From: Crossiella sp. SN42
GTDB taxonomy: Bacteria > Actinomycetota > Actinomycetes > Mycobacteriales > Pseudonocardiaceae
DNA length: 64,000 nt
Direction: 5' to 3'
NCBI RefSeq assembly: GCF_023897065.1
Contig: NZ_JAMHIV010000008.1
Span: 1-64,000 of the forward strand
Positions 17,626 to 26,817 of the stretch are shown one piece after another; positions within the stretch are counted from its first letter, which is position 1; every line of letters begins with the position of its first letter. Position numbers and translations under genes: made by a program. The notes under the pieces are model-generated. The model was not told the DNA's origin. It was given only the letters and a program-made list of their open reading frames with translations, and did no database searches.

Positions 17626-19337
17626 CCGACACCGTGTTGCCCTGGGCCAGGACCGCGACCCGCCACGCGGCCAGGGCGCCGTGGCGGCAGGAGGACGAGA
17701 CCACCCGCTACCTGTGCGCCGCCGCCCACCTGGACCAGGAGTTCGCCGACCAGGCGATCCGGGAGACGCTGGTCGAGCCGCTGCGCGCGGCCCCGCCGAT
17801 GCCCGGGGTGAACGTGGGCGCGGTGCTGCGCGAGGCGGTGGCCGCCCGCACCCGCCGCCGGATCCGGGACGCGATCCTGCTGGTGTGCCTGCTCGGCGTG
17901 GTCTACACCGGCGGCTACCTGTTCATGCTGTGGCTGCTCTACGCCATCGCCTGGAGCTACCTCTCACCCCGGCACGCCGCGGGCCAGCGCTCCACCCTGC
18001 TGCGCGAGTGGAGCGGGGTGGTCAAGCTCCAGGCGGTGCGCCGGATCCGGCGCTGGGCGCTGATCCTGTTCCTGGTGCTGGCGGTGCTGGTGGTGGCCAA
18101 CCAGTTCGCGCCCCGGGAGGTCACCGGCTCCCGCCGCGCCCCGGACCCGACCGACATCGGTCTGCTGCCCTGGGTGTTCGTGCTGATCGCGCTGCTGGTG
18201 GTGCTGGCGGATGAGTTCCTGCTGGCCGCGCTGCTGAACCGGAGTTTCCGTCCTGGCCCCGGTTTCCAGGCCGCGCCCGCCGAGGGCGCCTGGCGCGGCG
18301 AACGCCTGGTCCGCAACCTCGGCTTCCCCCGGCTGCGCCGCGCGCTGGGCCGGTTCGAGGAGACCAAGCAGGACACCGACGTGCTGGTCTACCGGGACTA
18401 CCACCCGTTCGTCGGCAGCGGGGTGCCGTTCCAGCCCTGGTCCATCGCGCTGCCGCTGGACCCGGCCGGGGCGAGCCAGCCGACCGGGTTCACCCTCACC
18501 GAGCTGTACGACCACGTCACCACCGAGCTGGCCAAGCTGGGCGGCTCCGCCTCGCTGTCCCCGCAACGCCGGCTGGGCGGCCTGACCCCGCGGCACCAGG
18601 TCGTGGTGGCCGCGGAGACCCTGCTGGACCACCTGCACGACGAGCGGGCAGGCTGGGTGCTGCCGGATGTGGACCGGCCGCCGGTGCGCACCCTGCCCGC
18701 GGAGATCGTCGCCGAGCTGCGCGAACGGCCGCTGGAGTGGATGCGCTACTACCGCTGCTTCCAGGTCGAGACCTGGGACCGCAACCTGGTGGTCTCCACC
18801 TACCTGCACCTGGCCGCGGACAAGGAGATGCTCTACCTGGAGTGGACGCCGTGCGTGCTGCGCCCGGTGGCCGAGCACTACCGGGTCGCCGACCGCCGCC
18901 CGGCCACCCCGTGGGCGCCGATCCGGCACGCCTTCGGCAGCCTGCTCAGCCTGCCGGTCACCGCGCCCCGCCGGATCCAGGGCCTGTTCCGCACCCTGCG
19001 GCCGATCCCGCAGCCGCACGGCATGCTGGTGCCGGACAAGTACGGCGCGGCCGCCAGCCTGCGCGAGCTGACCGCCGATGAGGACGTGGCCAACTACTTC
19101 CAGCGCAAGGACCTGGAGCGCTACCTGCAACTGCTGGAGGCCAAGGCGTTCCGGGCCATCGGCGAGTTCCTCACCGCCCGCGGCATCTCCGTGGTCGAGT
19201 TCCAGGCCCGGGCCAACCAGGTGATCAACAACCACATCGACAACACCGGCGGCAGGCTGAACTTCGTCGGCGGCAACATGGACAGCTCGGTGCAGGCGGG
19301 CAGCGTCAGCGGCGGGGTCAGCCAGGGTGGGAAGTAG
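17622..19337 (+). CDS. large uncharacterised membrane protein with Gly/Ser-rich tail
   Basis: Protein of 571 residues. Hydrophobic segments lie at about 86-116 (probably two helices), 143-164 and 186-208. A long cytoplasmic or surface domain of about 350 residues follows, rich in Trp, Tyr and Arg, with no motif I recognise. The last 40 residues (INNHIDNTGG, FVGGNMDSS, VQAGSVSGGVSQGG) form a Gly/Ser/Asn-rich tail. Similar tails occur in some actinobacterial proteins that carry repeated polar turns. Coupled to the small upstream gene by a GTGA overlap. Its 3' end overlaps the convergent phosphatase gene by 20 bases. Confidence 0.65.
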   Translation: MTDTVLPWARTATRHAARAPWRQEDETTRYLCAAAHLDQEFADQAIRETLVEPLRAAPPMPGVNVGAVLREAVAARTRRRIRDAILLVCLLGVVYTGGYLFMLWLLYAIAWSYLSPRHAAGQRSTLLREWSGVVKLQAVRRIRRWALILFLVLAVLVVANQFAPREVTGSRRAPDPTDIGLLPWVFVLIALLVVLADEFLLAALLNRSFRPGPGFQAAPAEGAWRGERLVRNLGFPRLRRALGRFEETKQDTDVLVYRDYHPFVGSGVPFQPWSIALPLDPAGASQPTGFTLTELYDHVTTELAKLGGSASLSPQRRLGGLTPRHQVVVAAETLLDHLHDERAGWVLPDVDRPPVRTLPAEIVAELRERPLEWMRYYRCFQVETWDRNLVVSTYLHLAADKEMLYLEWTPCVLRPVAEHYRVADRRPATPWAPIRHAFGSLLSLPVTAPRRIQGLFRTLRPIPQPHGMLVPDKYGAAASLRELTADEDVANYFQRKDLERYLQLLEAKAFRAIGEFLTARGISVVEFQARANQVINNHIDNTGGRLNFVGGNMDSSVQAGSVSGGVSQGGK

Positions 19338-20160
19338 TCCCGGCCTGCCACCAGGACAGCACGTCGGCGGCCGCGGCCGGGGTGGCCACCAGCATCCCGT
19401 CCGCGGGCAGCGACCGCCGCCGCCCCTGCCGGTCCAGGATCACCGCGCCGGACTCCAGGGCCAGCGCGATCGACCCGGCCACGTCCCACTCGCGATAGCT
19501 CTCCAGCACCGCGGCCACCGCGTGTCCCAGCGCCACCTGGGCCACCGCCAGCGCCGCCGAGCCGAGCACCCGCACCCCGGTGTGCGCCAGGGCCGCGGCG
19601 GTGATGAACTCGCCCATGCCCGGCCAGGGCCCGGCCCTGGTCAGCTCGGCGCAGACGATGCCGCCGGAGACGCCGGCGTGCGGGTCCAGCCGGACCGGGG
19701 CGCCGTTGGCCCGGATGCCCCGGCCGCGGGCGGCGGCGTAGATCTGGCCGCGGTAGGGGTCGGCGACCACACCGACGACCGGGCCCGCGCTGTCCATCAG
19801 GGCCAGGCTGTAGGCGCACCAGGGAATGCCGGCCACGTAGTTGGCGGTGCCGTCCACCGGGTCGACCAGCCAGCGGTACTCCGCGCCCGGCGGGTGCGCC
19901 TCGGCGCCGAACTCCTCGGCGATCACCGGGATGCCGGGGAACTCCCTGGCCAGCACCCGGCGGGTGTGCCGCTCCAGGGTGTGATCGGTGTCGGTCACCC
20001 AGTCGAAGGGATTGTCCCCGGCCTCCGGGTGCGCGCCGCGGCCCGCGGTGGCGGTGATCACGTCGGCGGCGTCGTTGGCCAGCCGGCCCGCCACCTCCAG
20101 CGCCCTGGACAAAAGCCCTGGTTCGACGGGGTGCGGAGGCGCTGGGGGCACGACGGTCAT
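19318..20160 (-). CDS. inositol monophosphatase family protein
   Basis: Mg2+-dependent phosphatase of the IMPase/FIG superfamily, 280 residues. Metal-binding motifs are present: WVTDTD near residue 54, AEEFG near 82, DPVDGTANY near 100-108, and the C-terminal EWDVAGSIAL near 225. Substrates in the family include inositol phosphate, histidinol phosphate and fructose bisphosphate; this sequence alone does not decide. The neighbouring mannosyltransferase could suggest a role in phosphatidylinositol mannoside or inositol supply, which is inference. The ATG at 20160 is the upstream-most start of the frame. Confidence 0.88.
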   Translation of the reverse strand: MTVVPPAPPHPVEPGLLSRALEVAGRLANDAADVITATAGRGAHPEAGDNPFDWVTDTDHTLERHTRRVLAREFPGIPVIAEEFGAEAHPPGAEYRWLVDPVDGTANYVAGIPWCAYSLALMDSAGPVVGVVADPYRGQIYAAARGRGIRANGAPVRLDPHAGVSGGIVCAELTRAGPWPGMGEFITAAALAHTGVRVLGSAALAVAQVALGHAVAAVLESYREWDVAGSIALALESGAVILDRQGRRRSLPADGMLVATPAAAADVLSWWQAGTTSHPG

Positions 20161-20427
20161 GCCGACCTAGCCTGACCGCGTACGGTGTCAGTGACGCGAA
20201 GCGAAGGTGACGTGTCGGGGATCACCAGGTCAAGACTGCGGTTCGGCCCACGGCGCGCCGGAGTGGCGGGCACCCGCGATGGGGGTGAACATCCGTCTGC
20301 CGGGGTAGTCGGGAAGGAGCTGAGCAGGCGAGGTGCGGCGGTCGTGAAGCAGGACAACGAGGAGTTCGACAACAGTTACGCGGCGCGTCACGCCCGTGTC
20401 GACCCACGGGCCGCGAGTGACGGCACC

Positions 20428-21567
20428 GTGAGTGCCGTGCGAGTCGCGATCGTGACCGAGAGCTTCCTTCCGCAGGTGAACGGCGTGACGAACTCCGTCA
20501 TGCGCGTGCTCGAACACCTGCGCAGGTCGGGGCATGAGGCGCTGGTCATCGCGCCCGGCAACGGCGTCAACGAGTACTGCGGCTACCCGGTGGTCCGGGT
20601 GCCGGAGCTCCAGCTGCCCGTGCTGAAGGCCCAGCCCATCGGCTGGCCCAGCCGCAAGATCCTCAAGGCCCTGCAGGACTTCCGGCCGGACGTGGTGCAC
20701 CTGGCCTCGCCGTTCGTGGTCGGCGCCCGCGGCCTGGTGGCCGCGCGCAAGCTGGGCATCCCGACGGTGGCGGTCTACCAGACCGACGTGGCCGGCTTCG
20801 CCTCCTCCTACGGCCTCGGGCTCACCGCCCGCGCCGCCTGGAAGTGGACGAAGTGGCTGCACACCATGGCCGACCGCACCCTGGCCCCCTCCACCTGGGC
20901 CGTGCAGGCCCTGGAGGAGCACGGCATCCCGAGGGTGCACCGCTGGGCGAGGGGAGTGGACACGGTCCGCTTCAACCCCGGCAAGCGGGACGAGTCCCTG
21001 CGCGCCCGGCTGGCGCCCAACGGCGAGCTGCTGGTCGGCTACGTCGGCCGGGTCGCGCTGGAGAAGTGCGTCGACCGGCTGGCCCCGCTGCACGACATGC
21101 CGGGGGTGCAGGTCGTGGTGGTCGGCGACGGTCCCGAGCTGGGGCACATGCGCAAGCTGCTGCCGGACGCGCACTTCCTCGGCTTCCGCGGCGGCGAGGA
21201 GCTGGCCACCGCCTACGCCAGCCTGGACGTGTTCGTGCACACCGGGCCGTACGAGACCTTCTGCCAGGCGGTGCAGGAGGCGCTGTCCTCCGGCGTGCCC
21301 GCGCTGGCCCCGGACGCCGGCGGCCCGCGCGACCTGGTCACGCCCGGCCGCACCGGCTTCCTGCTGCCGCCCTTCGACGCGGAGGCGCACGCCGAGGCGC
21401 TCTGTGCCGCGGTCAACACGCTGCGTGACCCGGTGCTGCGGGCCAAGTACGGCGCGGAGGCCCGGAAATCGGTGCTCCGCCGCACCTGGCCTGCCGTGTG
21501 TGACGAACTCCTCGGTCACTACGCCGAGGTCACATCCCTGCCCGAAGCGGACAGCCACGCCGCGTAG
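20428..21567 (+). CDS. mgtA: GT4 glycosyltransferase, MgtA-type alpha-mannosyltransferase
   Basis: Retaining GT-B glycosyltransferase, 379 residues if started at the GTG at 20428. The N-terminal [19 protein letters not shown] (nucleotide-sugar enzyme start) and the C-terminal [17 protein letters not shown] with the GT4 E-x7-E motif are clear. In mycobacteria the homologue MgtA, which mannosylates glucuronosyl-diacylglycerol, lies just upstream of menG; the same order holds here, and the family length (about 378) supports this start. The frame is open back to 20185 and a promoter-like TAGCCT occurs at 20168, so a longer N-terminus or a leader of over 200 bases cannot be excluded. The exact acceptor is not shown by the sequence. 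Confidence 0.85.
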   Translation: MSAVRVAIVTESFLPQVNGVTNSVMRVLEHLRRSGHEALVIAPGNGVNEYCGYPVVRVPELQLPVLKAQPIGWPSRKILKALQDFRPDVVHLASPFVVGARGLVAARKLGIPTVAVYQTDVAGFASSYGLGLTARAAWKWTKWLHTMADRTLAPSTWAVQALEEHGIPRVHRWARGVDTVRFNPGKRDESLRARLAPNGELLVGYVGRVALEKCVDRLAPLHDMPGVQVVVVGDGPELGHMRKLLPDAHFLGFRGGEELATAYASLDVFVHTGPYETFCQAVQEALSSGVPALAPDAGGPRDLVTPGRTGFLLPPFDAEAHAEALCAAVNTLRDPVLRAKYGAEARKSVLRRTWPAVCDELLGHYAEVTSLPEADSHAA

Positions 21568-21614
21568 GGCACTCTGGAAGGGCTCTAGCCCGACTACCAA
21601 GGACCGGTGCCCCG

Positions 21615-22727
21615 ATGCGGATCGTGCAGCTGGCGAACTTCTACGGCCCGCGTTCGGGCGGCCTGCGCACCGCGCTGAACCACCTGGGCGCCGGGTACGT
21701 GGCCGCGGGGCACGAGGTGGTGCTGATCGTGCCCGGCCCGCGCCGGGACGACGAGCTGCTGCCCTCCGGCGTGCGGCGGATCACCCTGCCCGCGCCGAAG
21801 GTGCCGTTCATGGGCGGCTACCGGGTGGTCGACCCGCTGCGCGTGCAGTCGCTGCTGAGCAGGCTGCGGCCGGACCGGCTGGAGGTCTCCGACCGGATCA
21901 CCCTGCGCGGCATGGGCCGCTGGGCCAGCAAGCGCGGGGTGCCCAACGTGGTCATCTCGCACGAGCGCTTCGACCGGCTGCTGGAGCAGTTCTTCCTGCC
22001 GGGTCCGGCCGCCCGCCGGGTCGCCGACTGGGCGAACACCCGGATGGCCGCCGGGTACGAGACCGTGGTGTGCACCACCGAGTTCGCCCGCGAGGAGTTC
22101 GACCGGATCGGCGCGGACAACGTGCTGCGGGTGCCGCTCGGGGTCGACCTGGACACCTTCACCCCGGCCAGGCACGACCCCGCCCTGCGCGCGGAGCTGG
22201 CCGCCGGTGCGGAGAACCTGCTTGTCCACTGTGGACGGTTGTCGGTGGAGAAGCACGTGGAGCGCAGCGTGGACACCCTGGCCGAGCTGCACGAGTCCGG
22301 CCACGACGTGCGGCTGGTGATCGCCGGTGACGGCCCGCGCCGGGAGGCCCTGGAACGCAGGGCCGCCGGGCTGCCGGTGACCTTCCTCGGCTTCGTCAAC
22401 TCCCGCAACGACGTGGCCGACCTGCTGGCCACCTCGGACGTCTCGCTGGCCCCCGGCCCGCACGAGACCTTCGGCCTGGCCGCGCTGGAGGCACTGGCCT
22501 CCGGCACCCCGGTGGTGGTCTCCCAGTCCTCCGCGCTGCGCGAGATCGTCCGCCCGAACTGCGGCGCCGCCGTGCCCGACTACGCCCGCGCCTTCGCCGG
22601 CGCGGTCACCGCCCTGCTGGACAAGCCGGAGGTCGGCCGCCGCGCCGCCGCCCGCGCCCGCGCCGAGCAGTTCCCGTGGCCGCGCGCGGTGGACGGGATG
22701 CTCGAAGCGCTGCAAGTGACCCGATAA
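21615..22727 (+). CDS. GT4 family glycosyltransferase
   Basis: GT-B glycosyltransferase of 370 residues. N-terminal [17 protein letters not shown] is the typical glycine-rich acceptor-side loop. The donor-side part has [13 protein letters not shown] near residue 205 and [19 protein letters not shown] near 285-300, the GT4 E-x7-E motif. It is clearly a different protein from the upstream MgtA homologue, though same fold. Donor and acceptor unknown; a GDP-mannose lipid mannosyltransferase is plausible from context. It lies 47 bases after mgtA and 13 bases before menG. Confidence 0.85.
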   Translation: MRIVQLANFYGPRSGGLRTALNHLGAGYVAAGHEVVLIVPGPRRDDELLPSGVRRITLPAPKVPFMGGYRVVDPLRVQSLLSRLRPDRLEVSDRITLRGMGRWASKRGVPNVVISHERFDRLLEQFFLPGPAARRVADWANTRMAAGYETVVCTTEFAREEFDRIGADNVLRVPLGVDLDTFTPARHDPALRAELAAGAENLLVHCGRLSVEKHVERSVDTLAELHESGHDVRLVIAGDGPRREALERRAAGLPVTFLGFVNSRNDVADLLATSDVSLAPGPHETFGLAALEALASGTPVVVSQSSALREIVRPNCGAAVPDYARAFAGAVTALLDKPEVGRRAAARARAEQFPWPRAVDGMLEALQVTR

Positions 22728-22740
22728 GTACGCTGCCCCC

Positions 22741-23424
22741 ATGGTCAGGGCTGGTTTGGACAAGAACCCGCGCGAAGTAGCCGAGATGTTCGACGGCGTC
22801 GCGCGGCGCTACGACTTCACCAACACGGTGCTCGCCATGGGCATGGACCGGCGCTGGCGGGCCAAGACCACCCGCGCGCTGGACCTGCGGCCGGGCGACC
22901 GGGTGCTGGACCTCGCGGCGGGCACCGCGACCTCCACCGCGGACCTGGCCAGCACCGGGGCCTGGTGCGTGGCCGCGGACTTCTCCTTCGGCATGCTGCA
23001 GCGCGGCAAGCGGCGCGGGCTGCCCATGGTGGCCGCCGACGGCCTGCGGCTGCCCTTCGCCGACGGGGTCTTCGACGCGGTCACCGTGTCCTTCGGGCTG
23101 CGCAACATGCAGGAGACCAGCCTCGCGCTGAGCGAGCTGGCCAGGGTCACCCGCTCCGGCGGGCGCCTGGTGATCTGCGAGTTCTCCCGGCCCACCTGGG
23201 GTCCGATGCGGCTGGGCTACCACACCTACCTGCGCGCCTTCCCGGTCATCGCGCGCCGGTTCTCCTCCAACACCGACGCCTACGCCTACCTGGCCGAGTC
23301 GATCAAGGCCTGGCCGGACCAGCGCGAGCTGGCCGAGCTGATCGCGGGCGCCGGCTGGGAGGACGTGGCCTGGCGCAACCTCACCGGTGGCGTGGTCGCC
23401 CTGCACCGCGCAGTGAAGCCCTGA
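22741..23424 (+). CDS. menG: demethylmenaquinone methyltransferase (MenG/UbiE)
   Basis: SAM-dependent methyltransferase, 227 residues, that adds the C-methyl group in the last step of menaquinone synthesis. The family signature [17 protein letters not shown] is near residues 22-38, the SAM motif [10 protein letters not shown] near 55-65, and [12 protein letters not shown] near 100. The ATG at 22741 has TACGCT six bases upstream, which suggests its own leaderless transcript even though the glycosyltransferase ends only 13 bases before. menJ follows after a Rex-type operator. Confidence 0.95.
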   Translation: MVRAGLDKNPREVAEMFDGVARRYDFTNTVLAMGMDRRWRAKTTRALDLRPGDRVLDLAAGTATSTADLASTGAWCVAADFSFGMLQRGKRRGLPMVAADGLRLPFADGVFDAVTVSFGLRNMQETSLALSELARVTRSGGRLVICEFSRPTWGPMRLGYHTYLRAFPVIARRFSSNTDAYAYLAESIKAWPDQRELAELIAGAGWEDVAWRNLTGGVVALHRAVKP

Positions 23425-23432
23425 CCACCGAC

Positions 23433-23470
23433 TACACTCCGACTTGGGACTTCGTGAAGAAGTTCACAAG
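23433..23470 (+). promoter_or_regulatory. menJ promoter -10 with Rex-type operator
   Basis: TACACT at 23433-23438 is followed after 12 bases by TTCGTGAAGAAGTTCACAAG (23451-23470). This matches the Rex operator consensus TTGTGAA-N4-TTCACAA in 13 of 14 defined positions. The operator would cover the transcription start, as expected for repression. The nuoA site has the same hexamer, spacing and operator. Confidence 0.8.
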
Positions 23471-23496
23471 CTCGCCCCGATGACTGAGGAGCCTCG

Positions 23497-24795
23497 ATGA
23501 CCACCCCGACCAGCCGACGTCAGCCGCACGAGGACGCCGAGGTCATCGTGGTCGGCGCCGGTCCGGCCGGCTCCACCGCGGCCACCTACCTGGCCCGCGC
23601 CGGCCTGGACGTGCTGCTGCTGGAGAAGAGCGAGTTCCCGCGCGAGAAGGTCTGCGGCGACGGCCTCACCCCGCGCGGGGTGAAGCAGCTGATCGACCTG
23701 GGCATCGACACCAGGGAAGAGGCGGGCTGGCTGCACAACCGCGGCCTGCGCGTGGTCGGCGGCGGGGTCACGCTGGAGCTGGACTGGCCCGACCTGGCCA
23801 CCTTCCCGCCCTACGGCGTGGTCCGCCCGCGCCAGGACTTCGACGAGATGCTGGCCCAGAACGCGCAGCTGGCCGGGGCCCGGCTGCTGCAGAACACGCA
23901 CGTCACCGGCGCGGTCACCGACGACCGGACCGGCCGGGTGATCGGCGTGACGGCCAACGCGGGCAAGGAGAAGACCCCGGTCACCTACCGCGCCCCGCTG
24001 GTGCTGGCCTGCGACGGCGTCTCCGCCCGGCTGGCCCTCTCGGTCGGCCTGGAGAAGCGCGACGACCGCCCGATGGGCATCGCGGTGCGCCGCTACTACG
24101 AGTCCCCGCGCAGCAAGGACGACTACCTCGAGTCGCACCTGGAGCTGTGGGACAAGTCCAACGCCGGTGAGCCCAAGCTGCTGCCCGGCTACGGCTGGAT
24201 CTTCGGCATGGGCGACGGCACGGTGAACGTGGGGCTGGGCATCCTGTCCACCTCCAAGGCCTACGGCAAGGTTGACTACCGGCAGCTGCTGCGCTCCTGG
24301 CTGGACGGCACGCCGGAGGAGTGGGGCCTGCGCGAGCCCAACGCGATCGGCAAGGTCGGCGGCGCCGCGCTGCCGATGGGCTTCAACCGCACCCCGCACT
24401 ACCGCAACGGCCTGCTGCTGGTCGGCGACGCGGGCGGCATGGTGAACCCGTTCAACGGCGAGGGCATCGGCTACGCCATGGAAAGCGCCCGGCTGGCCGC
24501 CGAATGCGTCGTGCACGCCCTGGCCCGCCCGGAAGGCCTCAGCCGCGAGCGCGCCCTGCACCGCTACCCGGTGGCCGTCTCCGAGGCCCTCGGCGGCTAC
24601 TACCGGCTCGGCAACATCTTCAGCAAGCTGATCGGCAACCCGACGATCATGCGCACCGCCACCAAGTACGGCATGCCGATCAAGCCGCTGATGCGCTTCG
24701 TGCTCAAGCTGCTGGCCGGCCTGTACGACCCCAAGGACGGCGACGCGATGGACCGCGTGATCACCGCCGCCACCAAGCTCGCCCCGACTGCCTGA
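23497..24795 (+). CDS. menJ: menaquinone reductase (MenJ), geranylgeranyl reductase family
   Basis: FAD-dependent enzyme, 432 residues, that saturates one isoprene unit of menaquinone. The FAD-binding VVGAGPAGSTAA is at residues 12-23, followed by EKVCGDGLTPRG, which is typical of geranylgeranyl reductases. The second FAD motif, LLVGDAGGMVNPFNGEGI, is near 308-325. Position after mgtA and menG and before a polyprenyl diphosphate synthase (after the nuo operon) mirrors the mycobacterial menJ locus, which supports MenJ over chlorophyll or archaeal lipid reductases. Preceded by a Rex-type operator and followed by a strong terminator. Confidence 0.9.
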   Translation: MTTPTSRRQPHEDAEVIVVGAGPAGSTAATYLARAGLDVLLLEKSEFPREKVCGDGLTPRGVKQLIDLGIDTREEAGWLHNRGLRVVGGGVTLELDWPDLATFPPYGVVRPRQDFDEMLAQNAQLAGARLLQNTHVTGAVTDDRTGRVIGVTANAGKEKTPVTYRAPLVLACDGVSARLALSVGLEKRDDRPMGIAVRRYYESPRSKDDYLESHLELWDKSNAGEPKLLPGYGWIFGMGDGTVNVGLGILSTSKAYGKVDYRQLLRSWLDGTPEEWGLREPNAIGKVGGAALPMGFNRTPHYRNGLLLVGDAGGMVNPFNGEGIGYAMESARLAAECVVHALARPEGLSRERALHRYPVAVSEALGGYYRLGNIFSKLIGNPTIMRTATKYGMPIKPLMRFVLKLLAGLYDPKDGDAMDRVITAATKLAPTA

Positions 24796-24811
24796 TCCCC
24801 CAAGCGAAACC

Positions 24812-24849
24812 GGCCCGGCCCGCGTCCGTTCCAGGACGCGGGCCGGGCC
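24812..24849 (+). terminator. hairpin terminator after menJ
   Basis: A perfect 16-bp stem (GGCCCGGCCCGCGTCC at 24812-24827 paired with 24834-24849) with a six-base loop, 16 bases after the menJ stop. It isolates menJ from the nuo operon. There is no long T tract, as is common in high-GC actinobacteria. Confidence 0.85.
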
Positions 24850-24963
24850 TGCTTCACGCTGCGGACTGGGCTGTTCGGTGGTAACCACTGATCTTGATGG
24901 CGCAGCCCCGGCGGGGGAGATCGGCGGCGTGATCCCGGCGCGCGGGGGCAGTGGGACAGGTCA

Positions 24964-25001
24964 TACACTTGCCCATTGGAGTTCGTGAACGAGTTCACAA
25001 G
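24964..25001 (+). promoter_or_regulatory. nuoA promoter -10 with Rex-type operator
   Basis: TACACT at 24964-24969, then 12 bases, then TTCGTGAACGAGTTCACAAG (24982-25001), an almost perfect inverted repeat of the Rex operator type. The rest of the 342-base gap between menJ and nuoA holds the menJ terminator upstream and about 136 bases of leader downstream, with a second possible -10 (TACTAC near 25038). Rex control of nuo is established in Streptomyces coelicolor. Confidence 0.85.
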
Positions 25002-25137
25002 CTCCGGCAGCACCTTCCCAGCTAGTTAGGTGAACCTTACTACAAGGGGTGGTGCACCGGGTGCCTAGGGTGCCCATCGGACGGCGGCTGTCACGGCCGT
25101 TGACGAGCGCGGATGAGGAAAGGACGGCGGCGGGACA

Positions 25138-25503
25138 GTGCTCCACTCTTACCTCCCCCTCGTGCTGATGTTCTTGCTGGCCTTGGTGTTCGCCCTGGGC
25201 TCGGTCGCGGTCGCGCCGTACATCGGGCCCCGCCGGTACAACAAGGCCAAGCTCGACGCGTACGAGTGCGGAATCGAGCCCTCGCCCCAGCCGGTGGTCG
25301 GCGGTGGGCGGATGCCGGTCGCCTACTACCTGACGGCGATGCTGTTCATCCTGTTCGACATCGAAATGGTGTTCCTCTACCCCTTCGCGGTCACCGCGGG
25401 CCAGCTCGGCCTGTTCGGACTGGTAGAGATCGCCCTCTTCATCGGCACGGTCGGCTTCGCCTACGTCTACGTGTGGCGGCGCGGCGGCCTGGACTGGAGC
25501 TGA
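25138..25503 (+). CDS. nuoA: NADH-quinone oxidoreductase subunit A
   Basis: Membrane subunit of complex I, 121 residues, three transmembrane helices. The conserved KLDAYECGIEP (residues 37-47) and FDIEMVFLYPFA (75-86) motifs identify NuoA. GTG start. First gene of the 14-gene operon nuoA-N, all on this strand with gaps of at most seven bases or with overlaps. Confidence 0.97.
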   Translation: MLHSYLPLVLMFLLALVFALGSVAVAPYIGPRRYNKAKLDAYECGIEPSPQPVVGGGRMPVAYYLTAMLFILFDIEMVFLYPFAVTAGQLGLFGLVEIALFIGTVGFAYVYVWRRGGLDWS

Positions 25504-25506
25504 GTC

Positions 25507-26058
25507 ATGGGTCTTGAGGAGAAGCTGCCCAACGGAATCCTGTTGGCCAGCGTGGAGAAACTGGTCAACTGGTCCCGCAAGTCCTCGCTGTGGCCTGCCA
25601 CCTTCGGGCTGGCCTGCTGCGCGATCGAGATGATGACCACCGGCGCGCCGCGCTACGACCTCGGCCGCTTCGGCATGGAGGCCTTCCGCGCCTCCCCGCG
25701 CCAGGCCGACCTGATGATCGTGGCCGGCCGGGTGACCAACAAGATGGCCCCGGTGCTGCGCCAGATCTACGACCAGATGCCCGAGCCGCGCTGGGTGCTC
25801 GCGATGGGCGTGTGCGCCTCCTCCGGCGGCATGTTCAACAACTACGCGGTGGTCCAGGGCGTCGACCACATCGTGCCGGTGGACATGTACCTGCCGGGCT
25901 GTCCGCCGCGGCCGGAGATGCTGCTGGACGCGATCCTGAAGATCCACGCCAAGATCATGGACGAGCCGCTCGGGCCCAAGCGGGCCGCGCTGCGGGCCGC
26001 CAGCGGCGCGCGCACCGAGATGATCCCGTCCTCCGTCCGGTACGCCAAGAAGAAGTGA
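25507..26058 (+). CDS. nuoB: NADH-quinone oxidoreductase subunit B
   Basis: Subunit of the hydrophilic arm, 183 residues, that carries cluster N2, the electron donor to quinone. The Cys ligands are in LACCAIEMM (residues 36-37), GVCASSGG (near 102) and LPGCPPRPE (near 132). It starts three bases after the nuoA stop. A second, shorter NuoB is encoded at 53634. Confidence 0.97.
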   Translation: MGLEEKLPNGILLASVEKLVNWSRKSSLWPATFGLACCAIEMMTTGAPRYDLGRFGMEAFRASPRQADLMIVAGRVTNKMAPVLRQIYDQMPEPRWVLAMGVCASSGGMFNNYAVVQGVDHIVPVDMYLPGCPPRPEMLLDAILKIHAKIMDEPLGPKRAALRAASGARTEMIPSSVRYAKKK

Positions 26059-26064
26059 TCGGCT

Positions 26065-26817
26065 GTGACTGACGCGAACCTCCCCGAGCCCAAGGGTGAA
26101 GCCCACAGCTCGGCGGACATGACCGAGGCCCAGCACGAGGAGCACCTCGCCGCTGGCGGTGTCGTGGCCGGCAAGAACCGCAAGGGCATGTTCAACGTCT
26201 CCGGCTCCGGCGACACCTCCGGTTTCGGCGGCCTGCGCCTGCCCGCCTACGCGCCCGCGCCGAGCGAGCGCCCCTACGGCGGCTGGTTCGACGAGTTCGT
26301 CGACGAGCTGTCCATGGCCATGGCGGAGAAGGGCATCCCGGCCGAGGCGGTCCAGCAGATCACCGTGGACCGCGGCGAGATCACCTTCTACGTCCGCCGC
26401 GAGCACCTGCTCGAACTGTGCCGGCTGCTCCGCGACGACCAGGCCCTGCGCTTCGAGCTGTGCAGCTCGGTCTCCGGCGTGGACTACGGCGTGGACGTGC
26501 CGCAGCGCCTGCACTCGGTCTACCACCTGACCTCGATGACCTACCGCCGCCGGATCCGGCTCGAGGTCGCCATGGACATCGAGGACCCGCACGTGCCCAG
26601 CGTGGTCGAGGTCTACCCGACCGCGGACTGGCAGGAGCGGGAGGCCTGGGACATGTTCGGCATCGTCTACGACGGCCACCCCGCGCTGACCCGGATCCTC
26701 ATGCCGGACGACTGGGACGGCCACCCCCAGCGCAAGGACTACCCGCTCGGCGGGATCCCGGTCGAGTACAAGGGCGCGGAAATTCCTCCGCCGGACCAGA
26801 GGCGGTCTTACTCATGA
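26065..26817 (+). CDS. nuoC: NADH-quinone oxidoreductase subunit C
   Basis: 30-kDa subunit of the hydrophilic arm, 250 residues. The signature [18 protein letters not shown] leading into [20 protein letters not shown] (residues about 190-225) is clear. The first 60 residues are a polar, family-variable extension common in actinobacteria. GTG start; end overlaps nuoD as ATGA. Confidence 0.96.
   Translation: MTDANLPEPKGEAHSSADMTEAQHEEHLAAGGVVAGKNRKGMFNVSGSGDTSGFGGLRLPAYAPAPSERPYGGWFDEFVDELSMAMAEKGIPAEAVQQITVDRGEITFYVRREHLLELCRLLRDDQALRFELCSSVSGVDYGVDVPQRLHSVYHLTSMTYRRRIRLEVAMDIEDPHVPSVVEVYPTADWQEREAWDMFGIVYDGHPALTRILMPDDWDGHPQRKDYPLGGIPVEYKGAEIPPPDQRRSYS

Noticed and set aside
21568-21614. GGGCT-CT-AGCCC as a terminator after mgtA
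   Set aside because: The arms are only five bases and the next gene follows on the same strand without a clear promoter.
24796-25137. Small gene between menJ and nuoA
   Set aside because: No frame has both a plausible start and coding composition; the gap is explained by a terminator, an operator and a leader.
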